In this document: in pieces, positions 15,700-24,479 of the stretch | How positions within the stretch are numbered: position 1 is the first letter of the stretch | Layout of the letters: each line of letters begins with the position of its first letter | Assembly: GCA_913049845.1 (NCBI GenBank) | Contig: CAJWZE010000012.1 | Span: 1 to 35,039, forward strand | Direction of reading: 5' to 3' | Length of the DNA stretch: 35,039 nucleotides | Origin: an uncultured Cryomorphaceae bacterium | GTDB lineage: Bacteria > Bacteroidota > Bacteroidia > Flavobacteriales > Schleiferiaceae | Made by a program: the position numbers and the translations under genes | The notes under the pieces: generated by a model | The model's database searches: none | What the model was told of the DNA's origin: nothing | What the model saw: only the letters and a program-made list of their open reading frames with translations

Positions 15700-17652
15700 T
15701 TAAGGGGCTGAGCATTTGGTTAATTGCCATAAGCGCAACAGGTCGCTGCGCACGGCAGCCTCTTTTGCATAATCCTCAGTAAGTGCTATCGCATTTTGAG
15801 AAAAGTCTAATTCCTGAGGCAATTCTCTGCAAATGTCAAAAATCGGTTGGGGCATCTGCGGTAGTGAAAACTTCTCCCCTAAACCTGCAGAATAGCCAAT
15901 CAATGTGCGTTTTCCTGCAAATAATTGCCCAGCTTGGGATACCCATAGCTGCCAGCCTTGGCCTCGGCCCATAATGTGTGCGAGCAGAAATGATATTGGC
16001 AAGGTGAGCAATAAAAGAAGGGTTAGGCCAATCTCATAAACGCGACGCTGACGCAGGTAATTCGCATCGGTTATACGTAAAGCCTTTTTGTAGGTCATAC
16101 CTTTACTTAAACTACTATCGGAGCCAATGATAAATTCATTCTTGGGAAGTAAAGATTTCACTGCTGTCTGTGTGCCTAAGGCTTCGGTAATAGCAATGAG
16201 CTCGTCATAGCTGCTGGACGAACAGTCAACGACTAATTCATTGATACGGTGTAGCTTCACAAGGGCTTTTAATTGCTCGAAAAGACGATTTTCCAGCGGT
16301 TCCTGGTGCCACAAAAAGGAAGGTTGTACATCACTTGCATTTAAAATATCATTTAGGACGCTGAGGTTATTGTTGCTACCGTAAAACATAATGCGTGGCC
16401 GCCTTTGCTCGTTTGAAAATAATCGTTGACCAGACACGGCTGCAATCAACGCTCGGTATGCAATTAAACTAGCGGTACCCACCAATGCGCCGAGCACAAG
16501 CAATGCTCTAGAGAAGCGTAATTCCTCCGGCAACAGACCATAGCCAAAGCCGATCATTAGTGTGGTGATGAGCATAGAACGCATAATGTTTTTGGGCTGA
16601 GCGCCACTGAAATAGTTGCCGCTTACCCACAAACCAATAACCCACAACAGCACATAAGCAACTTGAATGTTGTAGGTGTAAAGATCCGGGTAGGATCCGC
16701 CATTGATAAAACGGTGGTTGAGCTCCCAGTAAATTTTTACCGTATTCAAAAGGTAGTAGAGGACTACCGCATCCACCACTGGTGCAAACGCACTGCGGGC
16801 TATTCGAGCCACTATGGCAAGTGCAGCACGTAAGTAAATGCCTAGGTAAATCAAAATTTTATAGGTCCAAGCAGCACCGCCGCTAAATTGTTTCTGGGCA
16901 AAGAGAATCATCGCTTGATAGAACATGCGGACGTAATTCAAACTGCCGCGCTTGGTACTCTCGCCTTTGTAATGAATGATTTTACTTTCTGCGAAATAGA
17001 TGTTCTTTTTACCCGTTTTCTGCAATTCGTAACTTAGGTCGATGTCTTCGCCGTACATAAAGTAACGTGGGTCGAAGCCACCCAATTCTCGCAAGAGTTT
17101 CGTCGGGACCATCATAAAACAACCGACAAGGATGTCTACCTCGTGGTTTTCGTCTTTACTTAAGTACCCAAGGTGATATTTGGCAAACGTCTTGGAGGTA
17201 GGAAATAGATTACTTAATCCACTAATCTTCCAAAACGCGACCAACGGCGTGGGTAGGGCGCGCTTGGATTCGGGTAAGAATTTGCCACTGCCGTCTATAC
17301 CTTGAATCCCTAATCCGCCGACCTCGGGATGGTTTTTTAGGTAATCTATACTTTTCTGGAGCGTATCGGACCGCATTACGGTATCGGGGTTGAGGATGAG
17401 GGTGTAGGTGCCTTTGGCTGCCTTTAAGCCTATATTGTTCGCCCTGCCGAACCCTAAGTTTTCGTAATTATTAATCCAATGGACCTCGGAAAATTGACCT
17501 CGGATTTCAGCCTCGCCTGAATCGCTGCTTTGGTTGTCCACGACAATGACTTCATAGCTATAGTTCGTCTTACTCCGATAGATGCTATCGAGGCACTGCG
17601 AAAGGAATTCCTTCACATTATAATTGACAATGACTATGCTTAGGTCTAGCAT
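15700..17652 (-). CDS. GT2 glycosyltransferase fused to membrane and degenerate sugar-phosphotransferase-like region
   Basis: This 650-residue protein begins with a GT-A family 2 domain, residues 1-240: LSIVIVNYN at the start, VIVVDNQSSD near 35-44, the metal/donor motif LILNPDT near 85-91, and the acceptor-side GEDIDLSYEL at 201-210, as in rhamnosyltransferase-like enzymes. It then has about five hydrophobic segments between 264 and 405, a Rossmann-like soluble part from about 419 (RPRIMFYGSNNNLSVLNDIL) to 515, and another membrane helix at 541-560. The tail has GKRTLIGY at about 580-587. The second half has the layout of polyisoprenyl-phosphate sugar-1-phosphate transferases (WcaJ-like), but the catalytic stretch between the last helix and the VGPRP-like site is only about 20 residues. 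It is therefore probably catalytically dead there. The start shares one base with the recR stop (TAATG), so recR and this gene are coupled. It probably builds surface polysaccharide. Confidence 0.85.
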   Translation of the reverse strand: MLDLSIVIVNYNVKEFLSQCLDSIYRSKTNYSYEVIVVDNQSSDSGEAEIRGQFSEVHWINNYENLGFGRANNIGLKAAKGTYTLILNPDTVMRSDTLQKSIDYLKNHPEVGGLGIQGIDGSGKFLPESKRALPTPLVAFWKISGLSNLFPTSKTFAKYHLGYLSKDENHEVDILVGCFMMVPTKLLRELGGFDPRYFMYGEDIDLSYELQKTGKKNIYFAESKIIHYKGESTKRGSLNYVRMFYQAMILFAQKQFSGGAAWTYKILIYLGIYLRAALAIVARIARSAFAPVVDAVVLYYLLNTVKIYWELNHRFINGGSYPDLYTYNIQVAYVLLWVIGLWVSGNYFSGAQPKNIMRSMLITTLMIGFGYGLLPEELRFSRALLVLGALVGTASLIAYRALIAAVSGQRLFSNEQRRPRIMFYGSNNNLSVLNDILNASDVQPSFLWHQEPLENRLFEQLKALVKLHRINELVVDCSSSSYDELIAITEALGTQTAVKSLLPKNEFIIGSDSSLSKGMTYKKALRITDANYLRQRRVYEIGLTLLLLLTLPISFLLAHIMGRGQGWQLWVSQAGQLFAGKRTLIGYSAGLGEKFSLPQMPQPIFDICRELPQELDFSQNAIALTEDYAKEAAVRSDLLRLWQLTKCSAP

Positions 17653-18269
17653 TAATGCGGTAGGCTTTGTTCGTAAGGTATGCGGTGTTGTATGCTTCGG
17701 CCAAGAGTTACTTCATCTGCAAATTCTAGCTCATCACCAACGGCAATTCCCCGCGCAATAGTGGTTAAGGTCGCTCCGAAATTTTTGATCTTGCGGTAGA
17801 GGTAAAAGTTTGTAGTATCGCCCTCCATCGTGGTATTCAGGGCAAATACTACCTCCTTCACTTCGCCAGTTTTTATCTTGTTTATGAGCGAATCAATGGT
17901 GAGATTGCTCGGGCCGATACCGTCCATCGGTGAGATTAGTCCACCTAATACGTGGTAGACACCGCTGTATCCGCCTGTATTTTCAATAGCCATGACATCA
18001 CGAACATCCTCGACGATACAGACGATGCTCTTGTCACGTTTGGGACTGCTGCAGATGCTACAAATTTCCGTATCGGAAATTGTGTGACATTCGCTGCAAA
18101 AGGTGGTGTTATTTCTCAAATCTAATATGGCATCACTAAGGCTCTCTGTCTGTGCTGCAGGCCTGCGCAAGAGGTGCAGCGCCAGTCTTAGCGCAGTCTT
18201 TTTACCAATACCTGGCAGGCGAGAGATTTCCTCTACGGCCAATTCTATTTTACGACTTGAAAAATTCAT
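17652..18269 (-). CDS. recR: Recombination mediator protein RecR
   Basis: This 205-residue protein has the normal RecR length. A helix-hairpin-helix lies at the N-terminus ([20 protein letters not shown]). A C4 zinc finger is formed by Cys58, Cys61, Cys70 and Cys73. A Toprim domain follows from about residue 80 ([44 protein letters not shown]), with a C-terminal [20 protein letters not shown] segment. RecR works with RecO and RecF to load RecA at gaps and breaks. A minus-strand TACTTTTG (18277-18284) matches the -7 consensus but would leave almost no leader. The gene is divergent from a symporter gene 37 bases away and overlaps the downstream glycosyltransferase start by one base. Confidence 0.97.
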   Translation of the reverse strand: MNFSSRKIELAVEEISRLPGIGKKTALRLALHLLRRPAAQTESLSDAILDLRNNTTFCSECHTISDTEICSICSSPKRDKSIVCIVEDVRDVMAIENTGGYSGVYHVLGGLISPMDGIGPSNLTIDSLINKIKTGEVKEVVFALNTTMEGDTTNFYLYRKIKNFGATLTTIARGIAVGDELEFADEVTLGRSIQHRIPYEQSLPH

Positions 18270-18306
18270 TCCGGTTCAAAAGTAAGAGATTACGCATATT
18301 TGTGAA

Positions 18307-19722
18307 ATGAACAACGCACTCTTTTTACTCGTATTGCTCCTTTATGTGGGTCTTTTAGCTTTTGTTGGCCGCATAACCTCACGCGGAGCATCCAACGCCA
18401 CTTTCTTCAATGCGAATAAAAATGCCAATTGGCTGCTGGTGAGTTTTGGGATGATTGGTGCATCACTATCTGGAGTGACGTTTATCAGTGTCCCCGGCTG
18501 GACAGCCGCTTCAGGCATGACTTACATGCTTATGGTGGTCGGTTATTTTTTAGGGTACCTGTTCATTGCGAGCGTTTTGTTGCCCATATACTACAAGAAT
18601 AATGTGATCAGCATTTACGAGTTTCTAGGCATTCGTTTGGGTTTGGAAAGTTACAGAACTGGTTCGCTATTTTTCTTACTTTCAAGAATCGTCGGTGCTG
18701 CGGCACGATTGTATATCGTTTCCATGGTCGTACAAGTGCTAATATGCGATACGCTGGGCATTCCATTCGTAATTACTGCGCTATCCATTCTGCTTCTCAT
18801 CGCTATCTATAGCGCCTCAGGCGGCATTGCCACCATCGTTTTTACAGATACGCTTCAAACGACACTAATGCTCGTAGCTGCGGTGATGGCTTTTTACTTC
18901 GTAGGTAAGGCAGTAGTTCCCGTGGATCGTAGCTATGTAGACTTTCTCTCCAGCCATCCAGACTGGCGTTTTGTAGAGGTTACCGGTGCTAAATCTTGGT
19001 GGCGTCAATTGCTAGGTGGTGTGTCAATTGCCATTGCAATGACAGGGCTGGACCAAGATATGATGCAAAAAAACCTTACCGTAAAACACCTTAAGGATGC
19101 ACAAAAGAACATGGTGTTGCTGGGCGCTACATTGCTTGTGGTGAACCTATTATTCTTATCGTTGGGCATTTTTTTAACTGAATTTGCAGCAAGTACAGGC
19201 ATCACGGCTACAGGGGATAAACTATTCTCAGCCATAGCGATGCATCCATCGCTCCCTATCGCGCTCCCTATTGTATTTTTTCTAGGCCTTCTTGCGGCAG
19301 CATTCTCGAGTGCGGACAGTGCGCTAACCTCCTTAACTACCGCATTTTGTATTGACTTTTTAGGTATGAAGTCCAACGGGTCAACCAAGTTACGTACAAG
19401 AGTTTATGTCGGATTCATGGTTTTACTTTTAGGGGTAATGCTTTTGATTTATACCTTGAAATCGGAGAGTATCATTAGTACGCTTTTTACAGCAGCGGGA
19501 TACACCTATGGGCCGTTGGTGGGGCTCTTTAGCTTCGCATTGTTGTTTAAGCGTACCGTTAGAGGATGGGCTGTGCTTGCCGTTTGTGTTGCAGCTCCAC
19601 TGGTCGCATACCAAATAAGCTTATGGGTACCCCAGTTGGGATACGCCATAGGCTTTGAATTATTAGTGTACAATGGCCTGCTCACATTGCTTGGTTTGCT
19701 GTCTATTAGCAAACGCGCTTAG
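18307..19722 (+). CDS. Sodium/solute symporter (SSS, SLC5 family), substrate unknown
   Basis: This 471-residue protein is almost entirely membrane helices (about 12-13), with the LeuT-like fold of the SSS family. Landmarks are SFGMIGASLSGVTFISVPGW in the first core helix, TDTLQTTLMLVAAVMAFYFV, TGLDQDMMQKNLTVKHLKDA, and the sodium-site helix AAFSSADSALTSLTTAFCID. These proteins use the sodium gradient to import sugars, amino acids, or other solutes. The substrate cannot be read from sequence. The plus-strand CATATTTG ending at 18301 is close to the -7 consensus but only six bases from the ATG. The gene ends tail to tail with the subtilisin gene, with a four-base overlap. Confidence 0.92.
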   Translation: MNNALFLLVLLLYVGLLAFVGRITSRGASNATFFNANKNANWLLVSFGMIGASLSGVTFISVPGWTAASGMTYMLMVVGYFLGYLFIASVLLPIYYKNNVISIYEFLGIRLGLESYRTGSLFFLLSRIVGAAARLYIVSMVVQVLICDTLGIPFVITALSILLLIAIYSASGGIATIVFTDTLQTTLMLVAAVMAFYFVGKAVVPVDRSYVDFLSSHPDWRFVEVTGAKSWWRQLLGGVSIAIAMTGLDQDMMQKNLTVKHLKDAQKNMVLLGATLLVVNLLFLSLGIFLTEFAASTGITATGDKLFSAIAMHPSLPIALPIVFFLGLLAAAFSSADSALTSLTTAFCIDFLGMKSNGSTKLRTRVYVGFMVLLLGVMLLIYTLKSESIISTLFTAAGYTYGPLVGLFSFALLFKRTVRGWAVLAVCVAAPLVAYQISLWVPQLGYAIGFELLVYNGLLTLLGLLSISKRA

Positions 19723-22700
19723 AGCTTACTGATATTTTGACTCACGGTTCCTGCGGTCGATTGCACCTTCACGGTGTACATACCAGCAGGTAGGCTGCTG
19801 AGGTCCAAATGAAAGATTTCGTTAAGCTCTGCATACGTCGAGCGTTGCAGTAGTGTACCGACCATCGAATAGATTTCAATGGATGCTTCACCCAAATCAC
19901 CAGCGTTAGCCACGTTTAACACATCATTGGTTGGGTTTGGATAAAATACCATTGGCATCGTGCTTTCTTCATCCAGCCCAATATTATTAAAGGTTGTGAT
20001 TGTACTATCTAATCCACAATCTGTCGTGACAATCAGTTTCACAGTGTAAGAACCTTTGGTGGCATAAGTATGCTGCGGATTTTGTTGGTTACTTGAATTA
20101 CCATCTCCAAAATCCCAGAACCACGCGGTTGGTGCAGGTGTAGAGTAGTCTTGGAAATTATACGTCAAACCTCCCGCAAGTCCCAAGGTGAACTGAGGAC
20201 GTAGCTTCGGCCCAGGAACGAGCAGTGCAGAATCTGCGACAAACGTATTCTCATTGTAGTATACATATTCGAGGTAATAGTCCGTTGCTGAGGTGAGTGT
20301 AGAAGTGTGAGTACCCATACCCATAAAAGTATTCACGATGGATGAACCCTGACGATTCAAGCTAAAGTTCCCTGCCAACGTTGTATCCGTGCTGCTCAAA
20401 GCAAAGTTGAACAACTCATCCTCACAAATCAATGCGGGTAGGTCTAATGTTGCTGCAGAAGGTGTGCCTGAGAGGTCGATTACACGTATATTATCGAGGT
20501 ATAAGTTGTTACCATAGCCACAGATGCCTACGAACTCGAATTGGACATAGTTTGAAGTTAAGTTGGATAAACTCACCGTATCTGTTCTCCATTCAGAAGG
20601 GTCATTAGGTACAAACGTTGAGGTGCTTGTTCCTGCTGTACTCAGGTCGACACCTCCTTTCAGATAAAGTGTATCGAATGTGCTGCCACAATCGTCACTT
20701 ACGACTACCGCAAGCTGATCGAAGTATGAGGTTGAATATGGTGCGTAGCTTAAATCAAACATAAGAGTAGGGTTAGTGTATCCACTGATATCAAACTTTG
20801 GACTCAATAGACCGTCGGTGGTACCTACGGCATTGTAATTGAAGTAGCCCATATACATCACACCTGTTTTGGCTCCGATAGGTCCATCTACATCACCGCG
20901 TGTCCAAGTCATTCCGCCATCCGCATTCCGCACGATGAAATCCCCAAGGCTGTTTGTGGTAAATGTCTGTACTACAGGCAAGCTAGGCAATGCATTAACT
21001 ACAATATCATTGGTTTTTGTGATGGTATCACTGCCGTAGGTGTTCGTTGCAATCAATGTAATAGTATAACTGCCCACTGCGCTGAAGCTTACCTGCGGGT
21101 TTTGTGAGCTCGCAGAAGAACTGTTCACAAAGCTGAACGTGGCAGGAGTTATAGTCCAATTCCAGCTCGTAGGCGACTTCGTGCTTTCATCTAGAAGCGT
21201 CATTGGAGCGTTCAAACACGGTGTTGAAGTCGAAGCAGTGAAGTCTGCTAAAGGCGTTCCTATTTTATCTTCAATGGCAATGTTATCAATTGCTATATCA
21301 CTTTGGTAATCATTCCCAGTAGTTCCGGTAAAGCGCAACAAAACTGTATCTCCTGTAAAGGCGCTTAGGTCCGTATTCAACGTCTTCCAGCTGTTGCCTT
21401 GATCACCACTTAAACTAAGCAAGTTGGTCCATGAAGTACCGTCGAATATTTCAACGACCAATTCACCCATTGTTGCGCCGTACATGTGGTAGGCAAAATC
21501 TAGTTCTGGAGCGACGGCACCACTTAAATCAATACAAGGGCTGTATAACACAGCATTTTGGAAATTACAATTTCCTGAACTTTCTAGGTACAGATATTTA
21601 CCGCTGTTACCGAATCCTGATGAAGGCCCCGTGCCGTTTGAAGCGGTACCACCGCCGTTGGTTCTCCAATCGATATCATCCTCTGAGCCATTACTGAGGT
21701 TGGTCCAATCTCCGGCAAGGTTACATACAGTAGACCCACAGTTGGTGTTGGTACCACAGTTGTTGAAGGCGTTGAAGTCTTGCAGGAACGGCAAGCTGTA
21801 CAATGAAGAGTTCAAATAGGTAATGGTTTGATCAACGGTATCGTTCTGCGCATTCATATCACCACTAAGCTCTGTCCAAGCACGGATGGAACCATTGCTT
21901 GTCCCAGACCAAGTAATCGGATTAGGGAATACGAATACGGTATCTGCATACGGCGCTATGGAATCAAAAATGGTGTCGCGAACGACTGTACCTAAGTATT
22001 CGTAGGCTACAGGCAGTGTATCTAGGATATTAGTTGACGGATTTCGAACTTGAACCGCTACATCAATCGTACTGCTCTGACAGCTGCTTACAAATTGTGG
22101 ATTCATCACTGCCTTCAGCTCTAAATCACGCGGCAATGGACAGTTTTGGATACCACTCGGTAGATCAACGGCGTACGAGCGCTTCCCAAAAGCTCCGTTG
22201 TAATTCGCTGAAGCACTAATCCAAGTATCAGTGCTCACCACGTAAGGAATGACCATAGTATTGCTTGAGGAAGTAAAGACTGAATCCATGTATTTCGTCC
22301 CTAGAATGTAAGCCGTGTAGTCGGTTGCTGAAGTCACGGAGTTAATGGTCACTTTTAAGCTGTCCGGACACACCCAATCTACAGTAAGACCCGAAGGCTG
22401 TGCCATAACGGTCATGGGACCTACTACTGAAGTGTCACCGTTTTTAATCACGCGCAAATACGCCTCATCCGTTGGATTGTTTGGAACGTTCCAGTTGGCC
22501 ATTCCTTGACCCGTAATAGGGTTCAACGTAAGATTGTTCCAAGAGCTTCCTCCATTTGAAGAGTATTGCCAGCTTAATCCGTTAGTTTCTCCGTCCCAGC
22601 GAACGACCATAGCCCCTGGGGTCAACGACTGACCAGTAAAAGGATAGACAATTTGCGTGCGTTCTACAACGACGTCGTAGACTACATAGAAGGTCTGCGG

Positions 22701-24479
22701 ACCCTGTGGCACGTTAGTTCCGTAGACAGTAAAACGGTAATCACCGTTGCTCGGGGCATCGATAGTGACTTGCTCCGTGTTGTTCAAGGTATCGGTAGCA
22801 CGTACTGCGAGGTTATTCAGGGTAACGTTGTTTGGTGTTGGGTTTAGTACCCAAGGCTGGTAGGTTGTTGAACCGGTTAGGTCAGTTACTGTGAAGTCCA
22901 GATTGTTCACCAAAGCCTTGGAAGCAAAGGTAGAACCTTCCTTGTCCGTCCAGTAGAGCATTGTACGTAATTCACGTGCACCGCTCGGTACGTTGATATC
23001 GTATGTCAATGTATCACCCGTTGTGATAGAGTTGGTAAACCACGCTGTATCACGGATGGTTCGAATGGCACGACGAGTATTTATTCGTCCGTATCCGAAA
23101 ATAAAATCTGGACCGTTATTACCAAGGTCATCTGCCGTATTCATTGCAATGGCTTTCAATAAACCGCCGGTGGCGGTATCGCCTTGCAATTCGTCGTGGG
23201 CATTGTGGAGCACGGTAAAGAATCCGGCTACACCTGGCGCGGCCATAGAAGTACCCGACTTAAAACCGTAGGTGTGTCCATCGATAGTCGAATAGACGTT
23301 GGTCCCTACCGCAGCAAGATCCGGCTTAATACGTCCATCCGCGGCAGGTCCTCGTGAAGAAGAAGGCGCAATAGCATCGAGATAGGTTATGTTGGCAGTG
23401 GCTACCACATTCTTTCCTTGTTTGTGTCCCCCTGTTACATTCCCCCATTGGGAACCTGCACCATACCCACAATTTGAGCCGTTGTTGTTACCAGCACTAA
23501 ATACGTGCATCAACGCCGGGTTATCACGAATATCCTTATCCATTTGTTGGGCGTACGCTGTGTAACCGGCATTACAACCGTTCGAGTACGAACTGTTCGT
23601 CACACGAATTCCGTACAGTGAATAGTGGTTGTCAATATTGCTGAGATTTTGTGGATAATTGTAGTAAACCATGGTAGCACCTGTAGCATTACCGGCACCG
23701 TCTGGGTCGATATTACCTGCGCCAAAGACCGTTCCCGCTACGTGGTCGCCGTGGTCACCAATAGAGTTTCCTGCCAATGAGATAAGGCGTCCGCGGTAAT
23801 CGTCGTGCGGGCCGATGTCTCCATCATCGCCAACACCCACCACAACATTTTCACCGGTATATTCACCGTCCTGCTGAATGAAGGCCACTCGTGAAGAAGC
23901 ACGGCTGTTCTCATTTTCAATAGTTCCCGGCTCCTCAATCGCTTGGATGAACAATACATGAGGTTCTTTGGCTAATTTTTCCAGGTCCTTAATCTTCAAC
24001 GAAGCCGTGTACCAGCCGTCTCGCAGTGGCAGCATACCTTTACTGTAACGAAGTGAGGTTGAGAATTCTGGAGCAGTTAAGAATTGGACGGCAATGTTTC
24101 CGTTGTTTAACACAGCCCAAGAAGGAATGTCTCCGATGCTCAAAGGACCGTCTAATTTCATGCGCGGCGTCCATGCGGTGAATGCACGAACTCCTGCAGC
24201 CTTCAGGTCTGAAGCACTCACACCTTTTGGCAGACGCACTTCAAATGCGTTTTCTGGTAAATAATGGAAGAGTTCTACCCCTAAATCCAACAATGCTTTT
24301 TTATCTTCGGCAAGCACTGCGTGATTCCACAAGGCAACCCCATATGTTGGGCTGCTGCTTTGAATCTGAAGGTAGCTGCCTTCAGTTAAGTAGTAGGTGC
24401 CCGATTTTAAGTTCAACTTTAATTGGGCGTTAGCGGATACAGAAAAAGCGGTGATTAATACGAGTAAAAATCTCTTCAT
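19719..24479 (-). CDS. Secreted S8 (subtilisin-like) peptidase with MAM-like and PKD domains and T9SS sorting domain
   Basis: This 1586-residue protein starts with a Sec signal peptide (MKRFLLVLITAFSVSANA). A propeptide-like region (about 20-195) precedes the S8 domain, with predicted Asp218 (VVVGVGDDGD), His246 (GDHGDHVAGT), oxyanion Asn331 (FSAGNNNG) and Ser411 (GTSMAAPGVAG). Downstream are a P-domain-like beta region (about 480-620) and a fibronectin/Ig-like part. A MAM-like jelly-roll with YHMYGA follows, then a PKD-like domain (SWNWTITP), another jelly-roll, and a canonical PKD domain (WFWDFGDGNSSNQQNPQHTY). The type A T9SS sorting domain at the end starts MVFYPNPTNDVLNV. It should be exported to the cell surface or medium and degrade protein. 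All catalytic residues are present. Its start codon abuts that of the divergent deacetylase gene with no spacer. Confidence 0.93.
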   Translation of the reverse strand: MKRFLLVLITAFSVSANAQLKLNLKSGTYYLTEGSYLQIQSSSPTYGVALWNHAVLAEDKKALLDLGVELFHYLPENAFEVRLPKGVSASDLKAAGVRAFTAWTPRMKLDGPLSIGDIPSWAVLNNGNIAVQFLTAPEFSTSLRYSKGMLPLRDGWYTASLKIKDLEKLAKEPHVLFIQAIEEPGTIENENSRASSRVAFIQQDGEYTGENVVVGVGDDGDIGPHDDYRGRLISLAGNSIGDHGDHVAGTVFGAGNIDPDGAGNATGATMVYYNYPQNLSNIDNHYSLYGIRVTNSSYSNGCNAGYTAYAQQMDKDIRDNPALMHVFSAGNNNGSNCGYGAGSQWGNVTGGHKQGKNVVATANITYLDAIAPSSSRGPAADGRIKPDLAAVGTNVYSTIDGHTYGFKSGTSMAAPGVAGFFTVLHNAHDELQGDTATGGLLKAIAMNTADDLGNNGPDFIFGYGRINTRRAIRTIRDTAWFTNSITTGDTLTYDINVPSGARELRTMLYWTDKEGSTFASKALVNNLDFTVTDLTGSTTYQPWVLNPTPNNVTLNNLAVRATDTLNNTEQVTIDAPSNGDYRFTVYGTNVPQGPQTFYVVYDVVVERTQIVYPFTGQSLTPGAMVVRWDGETNGLSWQYSSNGGSSWNNLTLNPITGQGMANWNVPNNPTDEAYLRVIKNGDTSVVGPMTVMAQPSGLTVDWVCPDSLKVTINSVTSATDYTAYILGTKYMDSVFTSSSNTMVIPYVVSTDTWISASANYNGAFGKRSYAVDLPSGIQNCPLPRDLELKAVMNPQFVSSCQSSTIDVAVQVRNPSTNILDTLPVAYEYLGTVVRDTIFDSIAPYADTVFVFPNPITWSGTSNGSIRAWTELSGDMNAQNDTVDQTITYLNSSLYSLPFLQDFNAFNNCGTNTNCGSTVCNLAGDWTNLSNGSEDDIDWRTNGGGTASNGTGPSSGFGNSGKYLYLESSGNCNFQNAVLYSPCIDLSGAVAPELDFAYHMYGATMGELVVEIFDGTSWTNLLSLSGDQGNSWKTLNTDLSAFTGDTVLLRFTGTTGNDYQSDIAIDNIAIEDKIGTPLADFTASTSTPCLNAPMTLLDESTKSPTSWNWTITPATFSFVNSSSASSQNPQVSFSAVGSYTITLIATNTYGSDTITKTNDIVVNALPSLPVVQTFTTNSLGDFIVRNADGGMTWTRGDVDGPIGAKTGVMYMGYFNYNAVGTTDGLLSPKFDISGYTNPTLMFDLSYAPYSTSYFDQLAVVVSDDCGSTFDTLYLKGGVDLSTAGTSTSTFVPNDPSEWRTDTVSLSNLTSNYVQFEFVGICGYGNNLYLDNIRVIDLSGTPSAATLDLPALICEDELFNFALSSTDTTLAGNFSLNRQGSSIVNTFMGMGTHTSTLTSATDYYLEYVYYNENTFVADSALLVPGPKLRPQFTLGLAGGLTYNFQDYSTPAPTAWFWDFGDGNSSNQQNPQHTYATKGSYTVKLIVTTDCGLDSTITTFNNIGLDEESTMPMVFYPNPTNDVLNVANAGDLGEASIEIYSMVGTLLQRSTYAELNEIFHLDLSSLPAGMYTVKVQSTAGTVSQNISKL

